Below are positions 40,587 through 49,342 of a stretch of 54,561 nt of DNA, one piece after another. Within the stretch, counting starts at the first letter, position 1; every line of letters starts with the position of its first letter. The notes under the pieces were generated by a model. That model did not search any database. It saw only the letters and a list, made by a program, of their open reading frames with translations, and was not told the origin of the DNA. Position numbers and translations under genes: made by a program. The stretch comes from Bradyrhizobium sp. CCH5-F6 (lineage in GTDB: Bacteria > Pseudomonadota > Alphaproteobacteria > Rhizobiales > Xanthobacteraceae): positions 1-54,561 of the forward strand of contig NZ_LSIC01000174.1 in NCBI RefSeq assembly GCF_001556045.1, given 5' to 3'.

Positions 40587-40733
40587 ATGCAGGTTAATGT
40601 GTTGGGCACCGAGCGCTGGCGGCGGTGGAGTACGGCGAGAAGGTTCGCGCTCGAAGAGACCTTGCCGGCTGGTGAGAGGGGTTTGCTGCGTCGCGCGTCG
40701 GCACGGAGCGGCTCACAGCATGCGGTTCACTGA
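40587..40733 (+). mobile_element. Probable IS66-type small ORF (TnpA) remnant
   Basis: A 48-residue frame starting MQVNVLGTERWRRWS and continuing ALEETLPAGERG resembles the N-terminus of IS66 OrfA proteins (pattern ERRRRWS...EESLxPG). The usual HGVSxxxLFxWRR helix is replaced by unrelated basic residues, so this is a remnant. No TnpB or transposase frame follows. The short frame after it (40720-40862) was not recognised. Confidence 0.4.
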
Positions 40734-40931
40734 GCCCGCCGAGGTCGACTGGGCGGATATTCCGGTGCCAGCTCTCGTTCGCCTCGAGATCCTTGTGCGC
40801 ATGGGGAAGGTCCGCGCCTTGGCAGCACCGTTCGGTACCACCTTCGCCGACGGCGGAAGTTGATGAGAATCAATGGGTCGCAGAAGCGGCCGAGGCAAGT
40901 TTCCGCATGCGCCGAACCCACTTGGAGCCGC

Positions 40932-43281
40932 ATGATCCATGGGAGTGGTCGAAAGAGAGATCCGGGACACCTCGGAGCCCCTGGTCTGACATCAGCCGAG
41001 GCCGCGCAGCGGCTGGCCCAGTTCGGCCTCAACTCCATCCCGGAGAAAGCCGAGCCGCGCTGGCTGGCCTTTCTCGCCAAATTCTGGTCGCCGATCCCGT
41101 GGCTGCTCGAAGCCCGATGGTCCTCGAGATCTGGCGCGGCCGAGAAGTCGAGGGTGCAGCGATCGCCGGGCTCCTCCTCTTCAATGCGACGCTTGGCTTT
41201 ACGCAGGAAAGCCGCGCAGGTCGCGCGCTGGCGGCGCTCAAAAAGCGGCTGGCTCCCACCGCGCTCGCGCTGCGCGACGGCAAATGGACCCGAATTTCGG
41301 CGTTCGATCTGGTGCCAGGCGACGTCGTGTCGCTGGCGCTCGGCGCCGTGGTGCCCGCAGATGCTCGGGTTGCGTCCGGATCTGCGCTGGTCGACCAGTC
41401 GATGCTGACCGGCGAGCCGGTTCCGGTTGAAGCCGTCGCCGGCGGGGCAGTCTATGCCGGCAGTCTCGTTCGCCGCGGGCTGGCAACCGCCCAGGTTACG
41501 GCCACAGGAGCGAAGAGCTATTTCGGGCGGACCGCGGAATTGGTGCGCGTCGCGAAAGCCGAAGGCACCGAGCAGGCGGCGGTCCTTGCCGTGACCCGTA
41601 ATCTCTCGCTCATCAACGGCGGCGTGGCGCTTCTCATCATCGCCGCCGGATATGTCATGGCGCTCCCGCTCTCGGAGCTGATCCGGCTCGCTTTGACCGC
41701 GCTGCTCGCGACCATCCCGGTCGCTTGCCTGCGACGTTCACCTTGTCCGCCGCTTTCGCCGCTCAGGCACTCGCCAGACGAGGCGTGCTGCTGACTCGCT
41801 TGTCGGCGGCGCATGAGGCCGCTGCCATGGATGTGCTGTGCGCCGACAAGACCGGAACTCTCACCCGTAACGAGATCGCGGTCGCCGAGGTCGTTACCTT
41901 TCCCGGCTTCAGCCGCGATGACGTGCTGGCGCTGGCCGCCCAGGCGAGCGCAGCCGCCGACCCGGATCCAATCGACAGCGCGATCTGGACAGCCGCACGG
42001 GAGCGAAGCGCAAGTTCGCTCGGCCGGCCAATCCGCTTCGTCCCGTTCGATCCAGCCACCAAGATGTCGGAGGCCGTGACTGCCGTGGCCGACGGGCCCG
42101 AGCGCCGCATCGTCAAGGGCGCGTTCGAAGTAGTATCGCGCATCGCGAAGGTTCCTGAGACCGCCCGGCAGTCGGTTGATCTGCTTGCAGGTCAAGGCCA
42201 CCGCGTGATTGCGGTTGCTGCTGGCGATTCAGGCTCTTCGCTGCAACTCGCCGGGCTCATCGCACTCAGCGATCCACCGCGCGCGGAGGCCCGGTCCTTC
42301 ATCGCCGATCTGCGCGACATGGGCGTGCGCACTGCTATGGTCACGGGTGATTCCGCGACAACCGGCGCTGCCATCGCCCGCGCCGTCGGAATTGAAGGCG
42401 GTCTCTGTCCAGCCGACAGCCTCACTGAAGACATGAGCACAGACGTGCTCGGCGTGTTCGCTCGCGTCGTGCCCGAGCAGAAATTCAAGCTGGTGGAGGC
42501 GCTGCAGGGCCACGGGCACGTGGTCGGCATGTGCGGCGATGGGACGAATGACGCACCCGCGCTTCGGCAAGCGCAGATCGGGATTGCAGTAGCGTCGGCA
42601 ACGGGCGTGGCCAAGGCGGCAGCCGGAATGGTCTTGACCGAGCCGGGGCTCGCCGGAATCGTGTCTGCCGTCCGGGGGGACGGATAGGCTTCCAGCGGCT
42701 CCTGACCTACGCCTTCAACATGCTGGTCAAGAAAGTCGAGATCGTGCTGTTCCTGGCGACGGGACTGGCACTCACGGGAAACGCGCGATCCTGACGCCGG
42801 CGCTGATGGTGCTTCTGTTCCTGACCAACGATATTCTCAGCATGTCGCTCACCACCGACCGCGCCATGCCAGCCTCCTTCCCAGCGTTTGGCGCATGGGC
42901 AGCATCACGCGCGTAGCTGTCTTGGTCGGCGCTTGCAAGCTCGCGTTCTCCACGTCGATCCTTGCGTTCGGAAAATTCCGACTCGGTCTCGCCCAGGGCG
43001 AGCTGCAGACACTCGCGTTCGCAACCCTGGTATTCGGGAATCAGGCCGTTCTCTACTCTTTGCGCGAGCGCAGGAGCATGTGGAATTCCAAGCCCGGAAA
43101 GTGGGTGCTTGCGTCGTCCGCGGCGGACGTCGCGGTCATTTCAGGGCTCGTCCTGACCGGCACATTGATGTGGCCGCTGCCGTGGCAATTCGTCGTGGGG
43201 CTGTTCGTTGCGGCAGCGGCGTTTGCGCTGCTGCTGGATCGCATCAAATTGCTCGCCGCAGCCGTCACCAAGGTCGAGTGA
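40932..43281 (+). pseudogene. P-type proton ATPase (Pma1/AHA type), multiply frameshifted
   Basis: Pieces in several frames rebuild a plasma-membrane-type P3 ATPase: LTSAEAAQRLAQFGLNSIPE (start), then MVLEIWRG and LLFNATLGF, TGEPVPVE (about 41410), DKTGTLTRNE with the phospho-Asp (about 41850), and GDGTNDAPAL (about 42537). C-terminal helices follow to TGA 43281 (FATLVFGNQAVLYSLRERRS). Frame changes occur near 40975, 41115, 41730, 42685, 42785 and 42890. All catalytic motifs are intact. Either the gene is freshly dead or the region has sequencing indels. Family members pump H+ outward. Confidence 0.8.
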
Positions 43282-43516
43282 CCTGTTCGGACAGCATCGG
43301 AAATGCCCGCCCTCTCGAAGTCGGGCATCTCCGTCAGAGTGGCACGGTCGTAGCCCAGTTCCTCTCCTTGGGCTTTGACTTGCATCCCGCCGCCGATGGT
43401 GAATCCAGTCCAGACGTTCCATTGCGACCTTCGAGGCTCGCCGTAGCCGTCCATCGCGAGGGGCCACCGACGATCTAGTAGTGTCCTGAACCCAGAAGTT
43501 CGCAATTCGCGTCGTG

Positions 43517-43771
43517 TTATACCGGGGCATTGTAACCGCAGAAGCGCTCGATGGAAGCAAAGATATCATCGGCTGACTTGCTCCATTGGAACGGTCTGGG
43601 ATCGGCGTTGTGTCGTTCGATGAACGAGGTGATGTCCGCCCTGAGGGCGGCGACACTCCGATAGACGCCGCGCCTGATCTTCTTATCGGTAAAGAGCGCG
43701 AAGAAGCGATCGGCCTGATTGAGCCACGACGAATTGGTCGGGTTCAGGTGCACATGCCAAAGCATTCTCAA
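43517..43771 (-). mobile_element. IS630-family transposase, C-terminal remnant
   Basis: An 84-residue minus-strand frame covers the end of an IS630-type DDE transposase: VHLNPTNSSWLNQADRFFAL (the catalytic Glu position is changed to Asp), then RRGVYRSVAALRADITSFIE and SIERFCGYNAPV. The rest is missing. A sequence like an IS630 end (CTAGTAGTGTCCTGAACC) follows at 43477-43494. The element separates the ATPase gene from the phosphorylase locus. Confidence 0.75.
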
Positions 43772-43783
43772 TTCTACAGCTAT

Positions 43784-44617
43784 TCAACTTGCTGTTCGAG
43801 TCGCCGACCAGCCGCGAGCCGCAGCGGCGACTACCGCAAGCGTCGCTTTCGCTCCGTCAGCCTCGCCCTTTTCGAAGTCGCCCACCGTCTGCGCCATCGT
43901 ATTCGTGACGTGCGCGAAACAGACGACGGGACGGCCGCTCGTCGCGCTGAACGCATAGAGAGCCGCGGCTTCCATCTCGACGGCGAGCGCGCCCAGATCG
44001 TGTGCCCGCGCGATCGCGGCCTCGGTTTCGCGGTAAGGCGCATCGGTGGTCCACGTTGCGCCCCGATGCAGGGTGATGCCGGGCAGATCCCGTCCGGCCT
44101 GCTCGACACGCGCGAGAAGCGGCGCGTCAGGTGCTTCGGCGAATGTGGAGCCCGGTAGATAATGGTAGCTCGTCCCCTCGTCGCGCAGCGCGCGGTCGAT
44201 CAGGACGAAGTATGGCGTCGGCCCGATCGGCGTGATTTGTCCGGCTGAGGTGACGCTGACGAGCAGCCGGCAACCGGAAGCAAAGAGCTGCTCGGCGACC
44301 AGCACGGCGAATGGTGCGCCGACGGCGCAGCCGACGATGCCGACTTCGCCGATGCCGTCGAGATCGAAGGCAAGAAGCTCGGTGTGATAGCAGGCCCAAC
44401 CTTCATGGATCCGGCCGGCGCCGGTCCCCTTGAGGTGGCGGACGACATCACCGTCCGGATCGAGCACGCAAATTTCGGGGACAGCGACGAGCGGCAACTG
44501 CCTCTGCCGGCGCGCCTCCCTCAAAAGGGCTTCGGGCCGAAACACCGAGGGCGTGTTGTGGTCCTTGACGCTGACAATCGGCCAAGCGGGTTCTGCGCGA
44601 TAAGGCTTATCATCCAT
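43784..44617 (-). CDS. Nucleoside phosphorylase (PNP/UDP family)
   Basis: A 277-residue cytoplasmic protein of the purine/uridine phosphorylase fold. The phosphate-binding strand IGEVGIVGCAVGAPFAVL, the SVTSAGQI loop and the purine-site acidic motif LGALAVEMEAAALYAF (about 215-230) are all seen. The substrate (purine nucleoside, uridine or a related glycoside) is not determined. It follows the ArsR-rhodanese gene by 21 bases on the same strand, an unexpected partner; a link to sulfur-containing nucleosides such as methylthioadenosine would explain it but is conjecture. Confidence 0.9.
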   Translation of the reverse strand: MDDKPYRAEPAWPIVSVKDHNTPSVFRPEALLREARRQRQLPLVAVPEICVLDPDGDVVRHLKGTGAGRIHEGWACYHTELLAFDLDGIGEVGIVGCAVGAPFAVLVAEQLFASGCRLLVSVTSAGQITPIGPTPYFVLIDRALRDEGTSYHYLPGSTFAEAPDAPLLARVEQAGRDLPGITLHRGATWTTDAPYRETEAAIARAHDLGALAVEMEAAALYAFSATSGRPVVCFAHVTNTMAQTVGDFEKGEADGAKATLAVVAAAARGWSATRTAS

Positions 44618-44638
44618 GATGCACCAGGTCCGCTTGAC

Positions 44639-45307
44639 TCAAGCGACGGATTCGACCGGCAGGCCGGCGGCTTTCCACTCGGGATAGCCGTCCTCGAGCC
44701 GACGGACGCAATAGCCTCGCGTCCGGAGCGCTGCGACGGCTTCGAACGAAAGGACGCAATAGGGGCCGCGGCAGTAGGCGATCACCTCGCGGCCCTTCGG
44801 AAGTTCGCCGAGGCGTCGTTCCAGTTCGGCAAGCGGGATGTTGAGCGCGCCCGGCAGATGGCCAAGAGCGAACTCGTCTTCGGGACGGACATCGAGCACG
44901 GTGACGAGATCGTCGTGCAACCTTGCGACGAGATCATCTCGCGAGACCGGCTCGAGCGCGTCGCGGGCGTGGAAATAGTCGGTCACGACGCGGCCGATCT
45001 CGGCGATATTTCGCTCACCGACTCGACCCAGGGCCTTCATCAGCGCGACCACTTCGGCCTCGCCGGCCAGGCGGTAGAGGACGTGTTTGCCGCGGCGCTC
45101 CGTCTCGACGAGGCGCGCGCGCCTTAGGATCTGCAAATGGCGGGAGGTGTTGGCGAATGTCAGATGCGCGCGGGCCGACAGCTCCTCGACGCTGCGCACC
45201 CCCTGGGCGAGGTGCTCCAACAGCTCAAGCCGATGCGGATGGCCCAATGCCTGCGCCACCTCGGCGAGATTCTCATAGATCGCATGTTTGGGCCCGGTAC
45301 TTGACAC
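44639..45307 (-). CDS. ArsR-type repressor fused to rhodanese
   Basis: A 222-residue fusion. Residues about 1-95 are an ArsR winged-helix (ALGHPHRLELLEHLAQG; recognition part LSARAHLTFANTSRHLQILR; wing VETERRGKHVLYRL). Residues about 110-220 are a rhodanese with loop YCRGPYCVLS (Cys about 179) and the end LEDGYPEWKAAGLP. The fused design lets one protein both receive sulfane sulfur and control transcription. GTG 45307 with CAGGAGCT before it is preferred; ATG 45328 overlaps the operator-like palindrome. It is divergent from the second dioxygenase gene. Confidence 0.92.
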   Translation of the reverse strand: MSSTGPKHAIYENLAEVAQALGHPHRLELLEHLAQGVRSVEELSARAHLTFANTSRHLQILRRARLVETERRGKHVLYRLAGEAEVVALMKALGRVGERNIAEIGRVVTDYFHARDALEPVSRDDLVARLHDDLVTVLDVRPEDEFALGHLPGALNIPLAELERRLGELPKGREVIAYCRGPYCVLSFEAVAALRTRGYCVRRLEDGYPEWKAAGLPVESVA

Positions 45308-45316
45308 GGCAGCTCC

Positions 45317-45331
45317 TGAATATATCATTCA
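45317..45331. promoter_or_regulatory. ArsR-type palindromic operator
   Basis: TGAAT-ATATC-ATTCA, ten bases upstream of the ArsR-rhodanese GTG and about 50 before the divergent dioxygenase gene. AT-rich palindromes of this size in this position are typical autoregulatory ArsR-family sites. Confidence 0.6.
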
Positions 45332-45381
45332 GCAGATCGATTGAATGTTATCTAGTCGCTCTTAGAGAGGAGTGCAAGCCC

Positions 45382-46122
45382 ATGATCCTCCGCCAGTTCT
45401 TGCATAGCGATCCCGTCGGCATCTCCTACCTCTTCGGCTGCGGCGGCAAGGCAACCTGCGCGGTCGTCGATCCAGTCGGCGATATCCAGCCCTATCTTCA
45501 GGCTGCCGACAATGCCGGCATGCGCATTCACTACGTGATCGATACGCATGTTCATGCCGACCACCTCTCGGCGGGCCGGGCGCTCGCGGACGCAACGGGG
45601 GCGGCCTACGTGCTCTCGTGGGCCGCCGGCGTGTCGTTTCCGTTCAAAGCTGCAGGCGACGGCGAGGTCCTTTCGCTCGGCAACGTCACGGCAACGGTTC
45701 TCCACACGCCGGGTCACACACCCGAGCACATCTGCATTCTTGTGACCGACCGGACGCGCGCTGACGAACCTTGGTTCGTCCTGACTGGCCACACCCTGAT
45801 GGTCGGCGATCTCGGCCGCACGGAACTCGCCGCCAGCGCCGAGGAAGGCGCAAAGCAACTGTTTCGCAGCGTACGCAAGCTGAAGGGCCTGCCGGACTAC
45901 CTTGAGGTACTGCCCGGCGCCTATGCGGGTTCGGTCTGCGGTCGCCGGCTGAGCGGCAAGCCCTGGTCCACGATCGGCTTCGAGAAGCGGCACAACCAGG
46001 CCTTCATGATCGAGGATGAAGCCGAATTTGTCCGGTTCATGGTCGCCGAGATTCCGGCGGCGCCGCCGGAAGCCGCGAAGATCAGAGCGGCCAATTCAGG
46101 CGTCACTGCCGCGGCGGCCTGA
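45382..46122 (+). CDS. MBL-fold sulfur dioxygenase, second copy
   Basis: A 246-residue ETHE1-like enzyme. Metal ligands are THVHADHLSAG (about 56-66), HTPGHTPEHI and the Asp in HTLMVGDLGRTELAA. Substrate-side GAYAGSVCGRRLSGKP matches the ETHE1 loop that binds glutathione persulfide. It is shorter and of a different branch from the copy at 15894. GAGAGGAG precedes the ATG. It starts an operon with MFS, SHOCT and DsrE genes and is probably repressed by the divergent ArsR-rhodanese protein. Confidence 0.9.
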   Translation: MILRQFLHSDPVGISYLFGCGGKATCAVVDPVGDIQPYLQAADNAGMRIHYVIDTHVHADHLSAGRALADATGAAYVLSWAAGVSFPFKAAGDGEVLSLGNVTATVLHTPGHTPEHICILVTDRTRADEPWFVLTGHTLMVGDLGRTELAASAEEGAKQLFRSVRKLKGLPDYLEVLPGAYAGSVCGRRLSGKPWSTIGFEKRHNQAFMIEDEAEFVRFMVAEIPAAPPEAAKIRAANSGVTAAAA

Positions 46123-46126
46123 TGCC

Positions 46127-47419
46127 ATGAACAAAGAGTTAGCCGCCCCACAAGGCGCGCCTTCCGTCCGGTTGGGATTGAAGGAAAACTGGCCGCAGTT
46201 CGCTCTCCTCGTCCTGATCAACGCCTTCGTGGGCGGGATGGTCGGGATCGAGCGAACCGTCGTGCCGCTTATCGGCGCCGAAGAGTTCAAGATCGGCTCG
46301 ACGACACTTGTCGTCTCCTTCATCGTCAGCTTCGGCGTCGTGAAGGCGTGCGCCAACCTGATCTCCGGCCAACTCGCCGACAAGTGGGGGCGCAAGCGGG
46401 TTCTGATCCTCGGATGGCTCGTCGGCCTTCCGGTGCCCTTCATGATCATGTGGGCGCCAAGCTGGGAATGGGTCATCGCCGCCAATGCTCTTCTGGGCAT
46501 CAACCAGGGTCTTGCCTGGTCGATGACCGTGATCATGAAGATCGATCTCGTCGGGCCGAAGTCGCGCGGCCTGGCCGTGGGCCTGAACGAGTTCGCCGGC
46601 TATCTCGCAGTCGGCGTGACCGCCTACCTTACCGGCTATCTTGCGTCGGAGTACGGACTGCGGCCGACGCCGATCTATCTCGGCATTGCCTATGCGATTC
46701 TCGGCGCGGCGCTCTCGATCCTGCTGGTCCACGATACGCGGGAGCACGTCCGACTGGAAACAGCAGCCCATACGCTGCAATCGGCCCCAATCAGCTTCCG
46801 CGAGATATTCCTTCTCACTTCGTTCAGGGATCGCAACCTGTTTGCAGCGTCACAGGCCGGCCTCGTCAACAATCTCAACGACGGCATGAGCTGGGGAATC
46901 TTTCCGCTGTTCTTCGCGTCGTTCGGCCTCCACGTCGATCGGATCGGCATCTTGAAGGCCGTCTATCCGGCAACATGGGGCATTCTTCAGATCGTTACAG
47001 GTCCATTGTCCGATCGCTGGGGCCGCAAAGGCTTGATCGTCGCTGGCATGTGGGTGCAGGCCGCGGGCCTGTTCCTGACGGCGGCGACAAGCCGTTTCGA
47101 ATGGTGGCTCGTCGGCAGCCTGTTGCTCGGACTTGGCACGGCCATGGTGTACCCGAGCTTGATCGCCGCCGTGTCCGACGCCTCGCACCCAAGCTGGCGC
47201 GCGCGCTCGCTCAGCGTCTACCGCTTCTGGCGCGATCTCGGCTACGCGATCGGAGCGCTGTCGGCCGGCCTCATCGCGGACAGATTCGGACTTTCGGCGG
47301 CGATCGTTTCGATCGCCGCCCTGACGTTCCTTTCCGGCGCTGTCGTGGCGGTGTTCATGCGGGAGCGTACGGCGGGTTCGGTTGACCTCGCGCAACAAGC
47401 GAGCCGACCGGCGGAATAG
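46127..47419 (+). CDS. MFS transporter
   Basis: A 430-residue twelve-helix major-facilitator protein. The A-motif between helices 2 and 3 is GQLADKWGRKRVL, repeated in the second half as GPLSDRWGRKGLI. It starts four bases after the dioxygenase stop, so it is part of the sulfur operon. The substrate may be a sulfur oxyanion or organic sulfur compound; this is inferred only from place. Confidence 0.9.
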   Translation: MNKELAAPQGAPSVRLGLKENWPQFALLVLINAFVGGMVGIERTVVPLIGAEEFKIGSTTLVVSFIVSFGVVKACANLISGQLADKWGRKRVLILGWLVGLPVPFMIMWAPSWEWVIAANALLGINQGLAWSMTVIMKIDLVGPKSRGLAVGLNEFAGYLAVGVTAYLTGYLASEYGLRPTPIYLGIAYAILGAALSILLVHDTREHVRLETAAHTLQSAPISFREIFLLTSFRDRNLFAASQAGLVNNLNDGMSWGIFPLFFASFGLHVDRIGILKAVYPATWGILQIVTGPLSDRWGRKGLIVAGMWVQAAGLFLTAATSRFEWWLVGSLLLGLGTAMVYPSLIAAVSDASHPSWRARSLSVYRFWRDLGYAIGALSAGLIADRFGLSAAIVSIAALTFLSGAVVAVFMRERTAGSVDLAQQASRPAE

Positions 47420-47449
47420 GCTGTTCTTCTTCAATGATGGAGCAAGCCG

Positions 47450-47812
47450 ATGCAGAAAGTCTTGATCCAGACGGTCGCCGCTCTCTCCCTCCTGTCCAGC
47501 GCAGTATGGGCGCAGGCGCAAGCGCCGTCAGATACCGAACGCTACTACGGCTGGGGTCCGCACATGATGGGTTGGGGCGGAGGATGGTATCCCATGATCT
47601 TCGGTCCGTTTTTCATGATCCTGTTTCTCGCGGTCTTGGTTGCCCTTGCGGTCGCCCTCGTTCGCTGGCTGGGCGGGCCATGGCCGGGAACATATCCGCC
47701 GCATCAATTGCCGCCGGCCCGCACACCGCTCGATATCCTCAAGGAGCGCTTTGCGCGCGGCGAGATCGACAAGGCGGAATTCGAGGACCGGCGGCGCCTC
47801 CTCGGCGAGTGA
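47450..47812 (+). CDS. SHOCT-domain membrane protein
   Basis: A 120-residue protein. A signal-like first helix (MQKVLIQTVAALSLLSSAVW) ends at AQA; a Gly/Trp/Met-rich stretch (GPHMMGWGGGWYP) and a second helix (FMILFLAVLVALAVALVRWL) follow. The C-terminal SHOCT motif is LDILKERFARGEIDKAEFEDRR. SHOCT segments act as short oligomerisation or tethering tails. It lies 30 bases after the MFS gene in the sulfur operon. Confidence 0.85.
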   Translation: MQKVLIQTVAALSLLSSAVWAQAQAPSDTERYYGWGPHMMGWGGGWYPMIFGPFFMILFLAVLVALAVALVRWLGGPWPGTYPPHQLPPARTPLDILKERFARGEIDKAEFEDRRRLLGE

Positions 47813-47856
47813 CTCGGGCGCCGTCTCAGGCTTGCCTGGTTGGAAAGGAAACAACC

Positions 47857-48210
47857 GTGCAGATTCTGCTGATACTGAACGATCCGCCCTACGGCAGCGA
47901 GCGGACCTATAATGGCTTGCGCATCGCACTCGCTCTTGCCAAGAGCGATCCAACGATCACCGTAACGGTCTTCTTGATGGCTGACGCAGTAGTGGCCGCG
48001 AAGTCGGGCCAGAAGACGCCGGACGGCTATTACAATGTGGCGCGCATGCTGAAGGGCGTTCTCGCGGGCAAAGGACAAGTCCTGCTTTGCGGCACCTGCA
48101 TGGACGCCCGCGGGCTCACTGACGCGGAAGTACTGAGTGGCATGAGACGCAGTACCATGGCCGAACTCGCGACTCTTACCGCTTCCGCTGAGAAGGTATT
48201 GGTGTTTTGA
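47857..48210 (+). CDS. DsrE/TusD-like sulfur-relay protein
   Basis: A 117-residue cytoplasmic protein starting at GTG 47857 behind GAAAGGAAAC. The fold markers are LLILNDPPYGSERTYNGLRI at the start, VFLMADAVVAAKSGQ, and LLCGTCMDARGL with two cysteines (CGTC) where DsrE/TusD proteins carry the sulfur-accepting Cys. It would pass sulfane sulfur between rhodanese/cysteine desulfurase and acceptors. It directly precedes a broken cysteine desulfurase gene. Confidence 0.9.
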   Translation: MQILLILNDPPYGSERTYNGLRIALALAKSDPTITVTVFLMADAVVAAKSGQKTPDGYYNVARMLKGVLAGKGQVLLCGTCMDARGLTDAEVLSGMRRSTMAELATLTASAEKVLVF

Positions 48211-48223
48211 ATCTGGAGCGGGC

Positions 48224-49342
48224 ATGCCGCCGATTTACCTCGACTAAAACGCAAGCACGCCCGTGGATCCGGCAGTCGCGGCGGCGATGCGGCCATTCGG
48301 AGCAAGCCTTTGGCAACCCGTCCAGCGGGCATTGGGCGAGCACGCCGGCCAAGGCCGCCCTGGAGCGCGCCCGCGGCCAGGTCGCCGCGCTGATTGGCGC
48401 AGCATCAGAGGAGATCGTGTCCACCAGCGGCGGCAGCGAAGCAAACAACCTCGCAATCAAGGGCAACGTTCTTCGCGCCGAACCGCCAAGGGGCGCACGT
48501 CATCACCTCGGCAATCGAGCATCCGGCTGTTCTCGCTCCCTGCCGATTTCTCGAGCGTTTCGGCTCCTCAGTTACTTATGTCCTGGTGGACCGAACAGGC
48601 CGCATCGATCCTGATGACGTGCGTCGCGCTATCGCTCCTCAGACGACCCTCCTCAGCATAATGCACGCCAACAACGAGGCGGCACCGTCCAGCCGATCGA
48701 GGAGGTCAGCAAGATCGTGCGGGAGCATGGCATCCGTTTTCACACCGATGCAGCGCAATCGGCTGGCAAGATCCCGACCAACGTCAACGAACTCAAGGTC
48801 GACCTGTTGTCGATCGCTGGTCATAAGCTTTATGCGCCGAAAGGCGTCGGTGCACTCTACGTGCGCGGTGACCTCGAATTGGAGCCGTTAATCCACGGCG
48901 CTGGTCATGAACTGGGCCGCCGTGCCGGGACGGAGAGCGCGTTACTCGCGGTTGGGCTCTGAGCAGCATCCGAATTAGGGCAGGACCTCGCTCCCATGGA
49001 GCGCGTCCGGGCTCTGCGTGATGGATTCTGGCATGCGCTGCAAGATCGTTTCGGCGATCACGTCGTGCTCAATGGCCATGCGACACATCGTTTACCCAAC
49101 ACCCTCAACGTGTCATTCGTCGGCAAGATCGGCGCTGATATCCTGGCCCAGCTCAGCGATGTCGCGACATCGACGGGTTCGGCGTGCCACTCGGGACGGA
49201 TCCAGCTCTCGCCCGTTCTTGCCGCGATGGGCGTGCCGGAGAATATTGGCATGGGGCAATTCGCGTTAGCCTGGGAAGACACACGACAGCGGACGAGATC
49301 GATGAGTTAATCGCACGTCTGGGCACGATTGCGTCGGTCTGA
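48224..49342 (+). pseudogene. Cysteine desulfurase (NifS/IscS family), decayed
   Basis: From ATG 48224 the frame reads MPPIYLD, then TAA (48245-48247, where the family has Tyr), then NASTPVDPAVAAAM. Later pieces in other frames include FGNPSSGH, TSGGSEANNLAIKGNVLR, AIEHPAVL, FHTDAAQSAGKI and the PLP-lysine segment DLLSIAGHKLYAPKGVGALY. The persulfide Cys is in TSTGSACHSG. A TGA at 48959-48961 and several frameshifts add to the damage; the end is TGA 49342. All catalytic motifs are still readable, so decay is recent or partly artefactual. Confidence 0.8.

Noticed and set aside
40720..40863. Short plus-strand frame starting MRFTEPAEVDWADIP
   Set aside because: No motif; lies between an IS66-like remnant and the ATPase and cannot be separated from chance.
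43053..43505. Minus-strand frame with a protein-like stretch (GEPRRSQWNVWTGFTIGGG)
   Set aside because: It could be the end of a gene cut by the IS630 remnant, but it runs antisense into the ATPase and no family is recognised.
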